Of a DNA stretch of 64,000 nt, positions 27,379 through 36,675 are shown piece after piece. The DNA is from Candidatus Binataceae bacterium (GTDB taxonomy: Bacteria > Desulfobacterota > Binatia > Binatales > Binataceae): contig DATJXN010000089.1 in NCBI GenBank assembly GCA_035500095.1, forward strand, positions 64,370-128,369, read 5' to 3'. The position numbers and the translations under genes are program-made. The notes beneath the pieces were generated by a model. The model had not been told where the DNA came from and did not search any database. It worked only from the letters and a program-made list of their open reading frames with translations. Positions within the stretch are counted from its first letter, which is position 1. Each line of letters starts with the position of its first letter.

Positions 27379-28658
27379 CTGCGCATCCGAGCCTGGATCT
27401 CGACAGTCCGGAGCCAGTCCTTGTAAAAATCGTAACGGTTCGCGACCTCGAGCGGCAGCGCGCTGTCGCTGTTGCCTTCCCAACGCCGGCAGAGATAGAC
27501 GGAGTCGTAGATCCTGCCGATCTCGTAGTCGCGGCTGATGCGCAGCGCTACCGCGTAGTCCTCTCCGTAGCTGACGTTGGGAAATCCGATTCTCCGCAGG
27601 ACCGACGTATCGAACGCGCGCGGCGCGCCGAGACCGTTGATGCGAAGCGCGTTGTTTCTGCCGTTCTCGCGGCTCCATTCGCGATGGTCGACAAGGCCGG
27701 GCGGAATCTCCTTCAAGGAAAAATCGACCAGCGTGTAGGCGCCGACGACCATCGCATACGGTCCCGCCTCGAGCTCCGCGACGATCCGCCGCAGGACCCC
27801 GTCATCGGCGTAGAGATCGTCGGAGTCAAGCTGAACCGCGTATTGCCCGCAGGCTTCCGAGTAGATCGCCTCGTTCCAGCATCCGCCGATTCCGAGGTCG
27901 CGGCGCGCGGGAACAATGTGCGTGACTCGCGAATCGCCGACGGTGCGGAGAATTTCGGTTGTCCGGTCCGTCGAATGATTGTCGACGACGATCAGGTTGA
28001 ATTCGAAATCCGCGCTTTGAGCGAGCGCGCTTCGTACGGCGTCGAGAATGGTGCGCTCGCGATTGCGGACTGGGATGACGACGCTGGCCTTTACCGGAAA
28101 TGCCCGCGCCGGAGCCGGAGCCTTCTCGAAACGCGGACTGAGCCATGCACCGATGCGTTTAAGATGCGCGGTCGCGATTTGCTCCATTTCAACCTGGTAG
28201 TCGCGGTTTCGCGGATCGACGTAGTCGAATTGCGCATGACCCGCCGCCGGCGCATCGGCCACGCTGCAGAGCGGCTCGGGAATCCGCATGACGGCGCGCC
28301 TCTCCGAGATCCTGAGCCGCAGGTCGTATAGCCCTCCCCACCTCCAATCCGGCTGGATTCCCGACTCGCGCGCGGCCTCGACCGACACGCCAACCACCGG
28401 GCCGAAGTCGAAGCCGTCTCGGATACTCCCGCGCTGATAGTCGATGCGAGGACGGCCCACGGCGTCGCCGTAAACCCACCCGGCGCCGGTCGCGCGGATG
28501 ACCTGCGCCATGCGGTCGAACATGCGCGGTCCGGGCTCGATCTTAATCCGCGGATTGCCGATAAAAAGGACATCGGATTCGGCGGCATCGACGAGCCTCT
28601 GGATACTTGCCGACGAGTAGTCGTCGGGATACGCGATCCCCGGATATGCGATTTTCAC
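27375..28658 (-). CDS. family 2 glycosyltransferase with N-terminal extension
   Basis: A 427-residue protein. The C-terminal ~230 residues are a GT-A family 2 transferase: KASVVIPVRNRERTILDAVR, LIVVDNHSTDRTTEILR, VQLDSDDLYADDGVLRRI (the metal-binding DSDD) and PNVSYGEDYAVALRISRDYE. The N-terminal ~190 residues look like a second, degenerate half (ESDVLFIGNPRIKIEPGPRM, ... GFDFGPVVGVSVEAAR) that may act as an acceptor or dimer module. The GTG start overlaps the stop of the DUF1460 gene (GTGA) and its own TGA overlaps the DUF4922 start (ATGA). No membrane helix is seen, so it works in the cytoplasm or at its membrane face. Confidence 0.82.
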   Translation of the reverse strand: MKIAYPGIAYPDDYSSASIQRLVDAAESDVLFIGNPRIKIEPGPRMFDRMAQVIRATGAGWVYGDAVGRPRIDYQRGSIRDGFDFGPVVGVSVEAARESGIQPDWRWGGLYDLRLRISERRAVMRIPEPLCSVADAPAAGHAQFDYVDPRNRDYQVEMEQIATAHLKRIGAWLSPRFEKAPAPARAFPVKASVVIPVRNRERTILDAVRSALAQSADFEFNLIVVDNHSTDRTTEILRTVGDSRVTHIVPARRDLGIGGCWNEAIYSEACGQYAVQLDSDDLYADDGVLRRIVAELEAGPYAMVVGAYTLVDFSLKEIPPGLVDHREWSRENGRNNALRINGLGAPRAFDTSVLRRIGFPNVSYGEDYAVALRISRDYEIGRIYDSVYLCRRWEGNSDSALPLEVANRYDFYKDWLRTVEIQARMRR

Positions 28659-29443
28659 CTTGCACCCCGGTTCTTCGCGCCGCGTCTTTTTAGCGAGGAA
28701 GGATTTCGCGCACCTGAGTTACCAACCGCAGCGCGCCGCCCCATCCCTTGCGGCCGCATCACGATGACGCCGGCCATCCGATTCGCCTTTAGAAACTCGG
28801 CCAATTCCTGCTCTACCACGCCGCCCTGGCTGCGCGACGCGTGACGCATGCGGGGCCGCGCGCCGTCGCGCACGATGATTCCGGCATGAAAGACGTCGAG
28901 ATTCCTGCGCGTGGACGCGAAAAACATCAGATCGCCGCTCTGCAGATATTTTGCGGCGCGCGCCAATGACCCCTTCGGCATACATTTTACCCGCATCCGC
29001 CGCGCGGCAAGTCCAGGCAACACGTTCAGCACCCGTTCGCGGTCGATAACTGGCACGGCCGGCATTGCGATCGGCCTGATTACTCCTTCGCGTACGTTGT
29101 TGCGAATCCAGTCAGTCACATAATGGTTTCGCCGTTCCCACTCGATGCGTCCCCGATCGTACCTCATCCTTCGCAGCCATCTGCTGAAGTCGCCGACGCA
29201 GGAAGCCAGCGCGAGGGCCAGGACCGTTTCGATGAAGGTGACACAGTCGAATGCGTCCAGCGATGCCGTGAACACTTCGGCCTGCTCGGCCGAGCCAATC
29301 AGCGGGTTCGATTTGTACGGATAACCAAGGAACAGGCGGGAGAGAATATCGATTCGTCCGCTGATGGAGGGGTCGTCCTTTCCCTTCGATAGAAGCTGCT
29401 GCGCGCGCCGGCGGTTAAGACCTCGTGGATGCGCCTGCTTCAT
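28655..29443 (-). CDS. DUF1460 (N-acetylmuramoyl-L-alanine amidase-like, NlpC/P60-related) protein
   Basis: A 262-residue protein with the DUF1460 signature SLDAFDCVTFIETVLALAL, in which Cys is the likely nucleophile. The later segments SGDLMFFASTRRNLDVFHAG and RHASRSQGGVVEQELAEFLK contain the expected His. Structurally known DUF1460 proteins are cysteine amidases cleaving N-acetylmuramoyl-L-Ala in wall fragments. No clear signal peptide is present; the N-terminus is basic. The C-terminal ~30 residues are basic and low-complexity. It is the first gene of the overlapping operon with GT2, DUF4922 and SpoIID; a putative promoter lies in the short gap to the DOMON gene. Confidence 0.78.
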   Translation of the reverse strand: MKQAHPRGLNRRRAQQLLSKGKDDPSISGRIDILSRLFLGYPYKSNPLIGSAEQAEVFTASLDAFDCVTFIETVLALALASCVGDFSRWLRRMRYDRGRIEWERRNHYVTDWIRNNVREGVIRPIAMPAVPVIDRERVLNVLPGLAARRMRVKCMPKGSLARAAKYLQSGDLMFFASTRRNLDVFHAGIIVRDGARPRMRHASRSQGGVVEQELAEFLKANRMAGVIVMRPQGMGRRAAVGNSGARNPSSLKRRGAKNRGAR

Positions 29444-29488
29444 CGAATCGCCATTGTAGCACGCGCTGTCGGTGCTTGAGACCTGGGG

Positions 29489-30058
29489 CTACGAATCGGG
29501 CGGCCCGAGCAGCAGCGCGAAGCCGCCGGCGTCGTGAAAGTCCGGTTTGTCGCCCTGATGGAGCAGCGCCCAGTACGAGAGCCGCCCGTCGTCAGCCTCG
29601 ATAACCGCCGCGAGGCCGATACGCAGGGGCGCGCTTGGATGAATGGCCGACAGAGGATTGAGCCGCACGCGCGCATCCAGCTCGAGCCGGCTGCCGTCGG
29701 AGCGCACGTCAATCCGCGGGCGCATCGTCCCGTCCGCGAGCGGTCCGCCCGCTCGGTAGCCGGAGAAGGCATAGACGGTCCATTCGCCCGACGGGGCGAA
29801 ATTGAACTCGTGGTATGCCGGTTGCCCTTCGATGGCTATGAAGACTTCGAAGCAGGTGTGACGCCAGAGATCGGTCGCGATGCGCGGGGCGTGCGCCGCG
29901 GGAACGCGGATTCGGCCGAGGTCGCCGTCCAGGCGAAAGTCTGTTCGGAGTTCAGCGTCGGCGCCGGCAGATCGGCTCACGCGTACGCTCAGGGCGCGCA
30001 CGGGATCAGGGCGTGCCGAGGGATGACACAGGAGGTCGATCCGGTGTTCGACGGCCAT
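29489..30058 (-). CDS. DOMON-like domain protein
   Basis: A 189-residue beta-rich protein recognisable by LWRHTCFEVFIAIEGQPAYH, EFNFAPSGEWTVYAFSGYR and IGLAAVIEADDGRLSYWALL. These match the DOMON-like/CBM9-like family found in soluble bacterial proteins. Related domains bind haem or sugars, but this subgroup has no established function. No signal peptide. It ends HQGDKPDFHDAGGFALLLG. It is divergent from the gene at 30169 (110 bases between starts) and sits 45 bases upstream of the DUF1460 start on the same strand, so it might be the first gene of that operon. Confidence 0.7.
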   Translation of the reverse strand: MAVEHRIDLLCHPSARPDPVRALSVRVSRSAGADAELRTDFRLDGDLGRIRVPAAHAPRIATDLWRHTCFEVFIAIEGQPAYHEFNFAPSGEWTVYAFSGYRAGGPLADGTMRPRIDVRSDGSRLELDARVRLNPLSAIHPSAPLRIGLAAVIEADDGRLSYWALLHQGDKPDFHDAGGFALLLGPPDS

Positions 30059-30168
30059 AAATTACTATGAGAACTTTACACCAATGCGCTGGAATTGGAG
30101 TAGTGTTTGCATGGACGTTGAAGGAGAGCGGAGAGCGGCCTGACGGCTGCGACTCCGGCGAGAACTCA

Positions 30169-30618
30169 ATGAGCAGAAATTTCAAATTTGAAAGCCACCT
30201 CAACGCGGACCTCTCATGCCCTCCGGTCGCGGCGCGGCAAAAACTGGACGCCCTCGGGATCAAGGTCAGCCGCGACCAATGGCTCGCGCTCGAGATGGGC
30301 GAGCGGCGCAAAATCAACGACCTGCCCGCAGAAAGCGACTCCGAGAAGCGGGAGTTTGCCGAATTCGTGAACGAAACTGTGAAACGGCGCTCCGGCACGC
30401 CGCCATCCCGACTCACCCTCGAACAACAAACGGCCGCAGTACCGACGAAGGCCATCCCACAAGCGATCGCCGACAAGGCGCGCGAACATGGCTTCCAGCT
30501 CGACTCGGCGTCGTGGGCCAGGCTCGATTACGACCAGCGCTACGTGCTGCTCAAGTTTGGCGGCGACGAGCGGCGCCGCAGAAAATTCGCCGCCGCGCTC
30601 AAGGAATTTCTCGAATAG
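30169..30618 (+). CDS. nitrate reductase-associated-like protein
   Basis: A 149-residue soluble protein; ATG 30169 (MSRNFKFESHLNADLSCPPV) is chosen over an upstream start in non-homologous sequence. KFESHLNADLSCPPVAARQK followed by LDALGIKVSRDQWLALEMGE and LDYDQRYVLLKFGGDERRRR matches, from memory, the small family called nitrate reductase-associated protein, first noted near cyanobacterial nitrate-assimilation genes. No nitrate reductase is in this window, so the name is positional and uninformative. It is divergent from the DOMON gene. Confidence 0.55.
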   Translation: MSRNFKFESHLNADLSCPPVAARQKLDALGIKVSRDQWLALEMGERRKINDLPAESDSEKREFAEFVNETVKRRSGTPPSRLTLEQQTAAVPTKAIPQAIADKAREHGFQLDSASWARLDYDQRYVLLKFGGDERRRRKFAAALKEFLE

Positions 30619-30716
30619 CTTTGGCGCCCGCGATCGACCGGATAGCGAATTCGGTCTCGCAATACGACTCGGCCCGCATCTGTGCGATCTGCGAAGCGGC
30701 CCCAAGGGACCCGCGC

Positions 30717-31622
30717 TTACGTGTAATACTGGATGTTGGCCCCTTCCGACTGAAGACGCTTGCCCGCCTTTCGCGCGGCCACGTGCTTGTACACGTTGCT
30801 CACGTTCCACTTGTTCAGCCGATCGCTCATCTCGAACAGCCGCTGGCCGATCGGATATGGGTCCAGCCGGGTAACGTCGAATTCCTGCTCGAGGGCTTCC
30901 TTTTCACTCATCCCCTTGTGGACGAAGCCTTCGGCCAATTCGATCCAGTTCTCGATGATCTCCGCCTGGCGTTTGAGATAACTCTTATCGCACGGCTCCC
31001 CATGCCCCGGAACGATCGTTTCCACGTCGAGCGCTTCGATGCGTTTGAGCGCCCCGAGCCATTCCCACGGATCGGCTTCCTGGATGAAGGTCTTGCACTT
31101 CTGGAACACGTTGTCGCCGGTAAAGACGACGCCCTCTTCCGGCAAATAGATTGAAGTTTGTGGCGCCGTGTGACCAGGCATGTGAATGATCTTCACCGTG
31201 TGATTTCCGACATGCAGCGTAAGCTCATCGTTGAAAATACGCTTCGGTGGATTGGACGGCGGGAAATCGGGATGGCCCATCAGGAAGACGCTGTCAGGGT
31301 CTTCTTTTTTCATCCGTTCGAGGCGCAGCTCGGGTGTGAACATCTGGTTGAGATACTGATCGAAGCAGGCCTGCAGCTTGACGTGGCCGATAACCTCAAC
31401 GTCCGGAAAGTAGGCGTTGCCCAGCGTGTGGTCGGCATGGGGTTCGGTGTTGACCAGATGGCGGATTGGTCCTCTTTCCTGCAGCATTTCGCGCCATCGC
31501 ATCGCGTCGATCGGCTGCTGCGGAGAGTCGATCATGACCACGCCGTCGCTGGTATGCAGGAATCCCGGGTTGCAGCCCCAAAAATAAACCTCGGTGAAGA
31601 CATTCTTGCCGACTCGTCTCAT
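30717..31622 (-). CDS. MBL-fold metallo-hydrolase
   Basis: A 301-residue metallo-beta-lactamase-fold hydrolase. The metal site reads NTEPHADHTLGNAYF: Glu occupies the position of the first His in the usual HxHxDH. The remaining ligands are present in IIHMPGHTAPQTSIYLPEEG, VVFTGDNVFQ and ETIVPGHGEPCDKSYL. The C-terminal helical part includes GMSEKEALEQEFDVTRLDPY. The family includes glyoxalase II-like enzymes, lactonases and sulfatase-like hydrolases; no substrate can be inferred. It is separated by 98 bases from the preceding convergent gene. Confidence 0.83.
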   Translation of the reverse strand: MRRVGKNVFTEVYFWGCNPGFLHTSDGVVMIDSPQQPIDAMRWREMLQERGPIRHLVNTEPHADHTLGNAYFPDVEVIGHVKLQACFDQYLNQMFTPELRLERMKKEDPDSVFLMGHPDFPPSNPPKRIFNDELTLHVGNHTVKIIHMPGHTAPQTSIYLPEEGVVFTGDNVFQKCKTFIQEADPWEWLGALKRIEALDVETIVPGHGEPCDKSYLKRQAEIIENWIELAEGFVHKGMSEKEALEQEFDVTRLDPYPIGQRLFEMSDRLNKWNVSNVYKHVAARKAGKRLQSEGANIQYYT

Positions 31623-31769
31623 CGTGATCTCCTTGGGCGTCTCTGCGGCTGAAAGCCTTGCCGCGTACTATTGCGCAGCTATGGCATCCGGCGCCAGCGC
31701 CACGAACGGTCTCGATGCGTCCGCAACGGCGCTCGCGTCAGGGAGGGAGGGCCAAATCTGGTCGCATCA

Positions 31770-34465
31770 TTACGATGCTGCGGCGCAAGCGCGAGCGGCG
31801 GCGCGGGGCTCGGCACTATCAAGGAATGTTGCACGCGCCGTCTGCAGACGTTCGCGCAGTTTCTCGGCCACGATGCCCACGTGAGGCTCGATCAGCATTT
31901 CGCGATGAGCTCCGGGAAACGGGAGCGCCAAATCCAGATCGATCACTTCGAGCCCTTCAACCGACTCGTCATCCCAACCGCGCAACGGTTCGAAATGGTA
32001 TAGCGCCTCGGACGGCTGGCTCTTCAGCCGTAAAAGGGCTACCGGCCCGCGATAGGGTTGAAGGCGATGGCGGCGGCGCGCGGCGCCGGCGACATCGAGC
32101 CAATGGGAGTAGCGGATGCGCTGCTGAGCGACTCGACCGCTCAGGCGGTGCGATAGAAACCGCAACCGCAGCGCCCACAAACGAGATAATTCGCGAACGA
32201 CCTTTGACCAGCCGAAATCCGGCGCCTTGGGATAACGGTTGCCGAAAAGGCGGAACAGACGAAAACGCAAAGGAGCGTCCCATCGTAGCCGCGGATACCC
32301 TGGCCCGAAGGTATCCAGCAGCGCGACCAAAGCGACCTTCTCGCCCTCAAGCCTCAACTGCTGTGCGATGGCCAGGGCTACCACTCCGCCAAACGAGGCG
32401 CCGCCGAGGAAATAAGGTCCGCGCCCCTGTACTTCCCGTATTGCACGGACGAAATAATCGGCCAACTTGTCAACGCTGCGAAGCGGCGGTTCTGCGGTGT
32501 CGAGAACGGGCGGCTGCAGGCCGAAGAAGGGATGCTCGCCGCCAAGGCGACGAGCGAGCGGCATCAACGCAAGCACGCCCGTGCCGGGGGCCGGCACGCA
32601 GAAAAAGCCGGGCCCGTCGCCGTGGGGCTGCAGGGTAGCGACCGTCGGCCATGACGGCGACCAATCGGCGTCGCGCAGGATTGCCGCCTGGCGCTCGACG
32701 GTGGCCGCGCCGAGCAGGAGCGGCAAGGGCAAGGATTTCCTCGACAGGCCTTCGAGCCGCGTGATCAGCTCCAGAGCGAGCAGCGAATCGCCGCCCAGCT
32801 CGAAAAATTCGTTGCGGACACCCATCGGCCAGACACCAAGCACCTCTGACCAGATACGCGCGATCAGCAGCTCGTCGGGGTTGCGCGGTAGCACGAGGTC
32901 GTCACCGATGAGTTTCGGTTCGGGAAGGGCGCGACGATCGAGTTTGCCGTTGTCCATCGCCGGCAGCGCGTCGAGCCGCACGAAGGCCGCAGGGACCATC
33001 TGCGCCGGAAGCCTCTGCGCAAGACGCCGCCGCAGCTCCGCCGGAGCCGCGTCGCCTACTACGTAGGCGACGAGCCGCGTTTCTCCTGACTGATCGTCGC
33101 GGCCCACCACCACCGCCTGGCGCACCGACGGATCAGCCATCAGCTCCGCTTCAACCTCGGCCGTCTCGACGGTGAAGCCGCGAATCTTCAACCTGGATTC
33201 GCTCCGTCCCAGATGGACGAGGCATCCGTCGGGCAACATGACGCCGTGGTCGCCGGTGCGGAACTGATGGCGCCCGTCGGCGCATCGCAAGACCACCGCG
33301 GCGGTCAGTTCGCGCTTTCTCCAGTATCCGCGAAAAAGATAGGCGCTGCGGATCGCGATTTCACCGGCGTCGCTTCGCGGCCCTTCTCGTCCAGCAGGAC
33401 TATCTCCGTAGCGGGCAATTCGTAGCCGACCGGAACCACAGGTCCGTCGCAGGACGTGCGGTGATCGGCGAAGAACATCCGCACGATGTTCATCTCGGTC
33501 GTACCCAAACTGTTGAGCAGCAGGGTCCGCTCCGAACAACACTGACGGTAAATCTCCAGGTCGGATTGCGCGAGCGTCTCGCCGGCGAGCCTCAGCAAAC
33601 GCAGGGTGTCCGCGCCTCTGCTCACGGACAGCGCCCCGGCGAATCGCCGGAAGACCTGCGGAGTCGCATGACAAACCGTAATTCTCTCGTCCGCCATCCA
33701 GGCAGGCAGATTTGTGAACCCGTGCAGGGTCAAATCGTAAGAGTGCAGCGAAGCCCCGTTCAACAGCGCGCCGAAGATGTTCGACGCCGAAGCCCCAACA
33801 TCATACGAGCCAAGCAGCGAGAACCGGTCATCCTCGGCGATATGCACACCGTTCGTGTACTTCATGACGTTGTGCAGCACACAGCGATGATTCTGCACGA
33901 CGCCCTTGGGAACGCCCGTCGATCCGGAAGTATAGAGAATGTAGGCAAGCGCGTCGGGAGCAATCGCCAGTTCCAGGTCATGTTCCGACAAGTGCCCGCC
34001 AAGACTATCGACCAGCAAGGGCGTGGCCGCGGCGCCCGCGGCCTCGCGCGCCAACGGAGCATTGAGCCGATTGGTCAAGATCAGGTTTGCCTGGGAATCC
34101 TCCAGGAGTGTCTCGAGCCTCGCGACCGGCAGCCGTGGAGTCAAGGGGACCTAAAAACGTCCCGACTTGAGCACCCCGAGCATCGCCGCGATCGCCATCG
34201 CTCCCTGCTCGAACAACAACGCAACCGGCCGGCCGTCAGCCGGACCCGCCTCGGGTATCGCTCTCGCGATCCGGTTCGCCAGACGGTTCAGCTCGCTATA
34301 GCTCCAGCGCAGGCCTCCATCGGCCATCGCCAGCGCAGAAGTGCGTCGCGCCGCTTGCGCCTCGAAGCGTGCGGAGATCGACTGCTCAATTTCAGCGCGC
34401 TCAAACCGCCCGAAGGCATTGCACGGCCCGGGATGCCGCAGTGAGTTAGAAGGTGCGCGGTTCAA
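31770..34465 (-). pseudogene. NRPS-like adenylation - carrier - thioesterase protein, interrupted twice
   Basis: A single-module A-PCP-TE protein (~890 residues if intact) split into three parts. The N-terminal adenylation segment (34465 to 34154, TTG start) ends LGVLKSGRF, then an in-frame TAG at 34153-34151, where family sequence has Tyr (GKFYVPL). The same frame resumes with VPLTPRLPVARLETLLEDSQ and YILYTSGSTGVPKGVV (A3 core). Near 33368 the frame shifts: LLDEKGREATPVK continues in another frame as GEIAIRSAYLFRGYW. Then come the carrier (FFELGGDSLLALELITRLE) and a thioesterase (GGASFGGVVALAIA). The product would be a one-residue acyl or amino-acid derivative. Two independent lesions argue for decay unless the consensus is wrong. 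Confidence 0.78.
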
Positions 34466-34935
34466 TCAGGTTGCCGATGCGTTTTTCAAGCCAGGCCGAC
34501 GATCGAACCGAGCAAATCGATTCTCCTCCCGATATTGCTATGTTCAACCCGAGGCCGCTTCGTATTGCACGAGCGATATTCTCGCGCTTTCGACCAGGAG
34601 AATGGGTGAGAGGGCCAACTCCAGTTCGTCAAGCGGCCCGGGCGCACTGCGGGCCTATAGACGCTGCCGGCTTCACCGACTTGCGCCACCTTTTCGAGCA
34701 TTACCCGGTTCACCTGATCGATCACACTCCGGCATAGCCATAGTCGCGGTGCCACCCTACGCAAGACATTGGCGCACCATGGCGCGGTCATCTTCACGTC
34801 ATTCAAACCACCTGTAGCCTCGGCCGATTGCTCTCTGGCGGCATCTTCCACCGCGCCTCGCCACGCAACATGGAGGCTGGCACAGTATTCCCCATCGGCG
34901 ATTCCCTCGTCTGAATGCAGGAAGGACGAGACCGC
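34466..34935. other. 470-base gap without a recognisable gene
   Basis: Lies between two broken minus-strand genes. On the minus strand there are short open stretches in changing frames (e.g. VNRVMLEKVAQVGEAGSVY near 34710-34650, then LDELELALSPILLVESARIS near 34645-34585) that look protein-like but match nothing I recognise. They may be remnants of another decayed gene. A GGGAGGAG sequence (minus strand, ~34530) has no good start codon after it. No promoter, repeat or transposase trace was seen. Confidence 0.35.
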
Positions 34936-36310
34936 CTACTTTTCTGGCGCCCTCGCGTAGCGGGCGCCAGGATGCCGATCGGGCAGATGCGATCGTCCCG
35001 ATCCGAACAGCTTCTCCCGATACGTCCCCTCTCCGTATTCGGTTTGCATGAGCCCGCGCCGTTGCAGCACCGGTACCACGCCCTCGATAAAATCCTTGAA
35101 GGTTCCGGGCGTGATCATGTAAGCGAGGTTGAATCCGTCCGCGCCCGCCCGTACCCACTGCATCAGATCGTCGGCGACCTGCTCCGGTGCGCCGATAACT
35201 ACCGGGCCTCCCCCGCCGATCCCTACCGCCCTGGCCACGTCCCTCACCGTCCACTTCCGGGTCGAGCCGCCCTGGGTGAAACCTTGCAGCAGACTTCGAA
35301 TCGCATTGGTCTCGATGTACTCGACCGGCTGATCCGGCTCGAACCTGCTGAAGTCGACTCCGGTCCATCCGCCCAGCAGGGCCAGACCGCCTTCGTAGTC
35401 GACATATTCGAGGAAGTCGTCGTACTTGCGCCGAGCCTCGGCCTCGGTTGCGCCGGTGATTACTTTCAGGAACATGAAGAAGAGCAGATCCTGCGGGTCT
35501 CTGCCCTCTTTTCGCGCCCGCTCGCGCGTATCGCGGATACACTCGGCGACCACCTCCGGCGTCGGGCCGGTCACGAATACGCACTCCGCGTGGCGCGCCG
35601 CGAACTGCCGTCCTCGCGCCGACGCCCCGGCCTGGTACAGCACCGGTGTCCGCTGCGGGGACGGCTCCGATAGATGGCATCCGTGAACCTTGAAGTTCCT
35701 GCCCTCGTGATGGATGTCGTGAATCCTGGCTGGATCGGCGTAAATCTTTTGCCGCCGATCTTCCAGCACCGCCCCGTCTTCCCAAGCTTGACTCCCAGAG
35801 CTTGTAGCAGACTTCGAGGTATTCGTCGGCGAAGTCGTAGCGTTCGTCGTGATCGAGGAGTCCGGTGCGGCCGAAGTTGCGTCCGGAGCTTTCGAGATAG
35901 GAGGCGACGACGTTCCACGCCAATCTGCCCTTGGTCAGGTGATCGAGCGTTGAGATCTGCCGCGCGAAGGTGAACGGATGACTCTGCAACACCGAACTCG
36001 TGTACGCGAACCCGAGATGCTCCGTCGCCAGGGCCATCGCCGGGATTAGCAGGCTCGGATCGTTCACCGGGATCTGCACTCCGCCTTTGACAGCGACGTC
36101 GCGGCTGGCGCGAAAGACGTCGTAGACGCCGATAACGTCGGCGAGGAAGAGCCCGTCGAACTTGCCACGCTCCAGCATCTGCGCGAGATCCACCCACGCC
36201 CTGAGATCTCTGTAACGATCCATCTGATCTTCGGGATGCACCCACAGGCCGGGCGACTGATGCACCACGCAATTCATGTGAAACGCGTTGAAGTAGATTC
36301 GCTTGCTCAC
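34936..36310 (-). pseudogene. LLM flavin monooxygenase (NtaA/SnaA/DszA type), frameshifted
   Basis: About 457 residues if intact. The first part (36310 down) is a normal family N-terminus: MSKRIYFNAFHMNCVVHQSP, FDGLFLADVIGVYDV, ATEHLGFAYTSSVLQSHPFT and GRLAWNVVASYLESSGRNFG. At 35787-35786 an extra T in AGCTTGGG breaks YKLWESSWEDGAV; removing it joins the frame to VLEDRRQKIYADPARIHDIH, TPVLYQAGASARGRQFAARH and GFNLAYMITPGTFKDFIEGV. Such enzymes oxidise nitrilotriacetate, EDTA, sulfones and similar substrates with FMNH2. The single-base change may be a mutation or a consensus error. Confidence 0.8.
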
Positions 36311-36428
36311 GGTCCACGCGGCCTTTTTTGGCGCCGGCTTTTTGGTGCCGGCCTTGCGCGTTCATTTTGCGGATGGCCATTCCAACCCTGCTTTGCTGAT
36401 GGAATGGCCGGGAGCTATTCTCGACCGC

Positions 36429-36641
36429 ATGCGCGCAGCTTCCAAAAACTCGCGGCCGCAGGGGACGCGCCGCCCGAAATGTCCTCAATGCGGGTCAACC
36501 GCGGCGCGTCCGATCGTTTACGGCTTGCCGGGCAAAGACCTGCTGCAGGCAGCAAACCGTGGCGACGTCGAGCTTGGAGGCTGCTGCATCATTCACAACG
36601 CTCCCGCGTGGGAATGCCCCGACTGCAGTCACAGATGGTAG
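36429..36641 (+). CDS. small zinc-ribbon protein
   Basis: A 70-residue protein from ATG 36429. Two CxxC knuckles, PKCPQCGS and WECPDCSHRW, bracket the conserved-looking core ARPIVYGLPGKDLLQAANRG and VELGGCCIIHNAPA, which resembles a widespread uncharacterised zinc-ribbon family. The open frame extends further upstream, but that part overlaps the start region of the divergent LLM pseudogene and looks non-coding. It ends 34 bases before the convergent alpha/beta hydrolase. Confidence 0.65.
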   Translation: MRAASKNSRPQGTRRPKCPQCGSTAARPIVYGLPGKDLLQAANRGDVELGGCCIIHNAPAWECPDCSHRW

Positions 36642-36675
36642 GCCCGGCCCCACTCGACAGCCTCGGCACCGCTGA

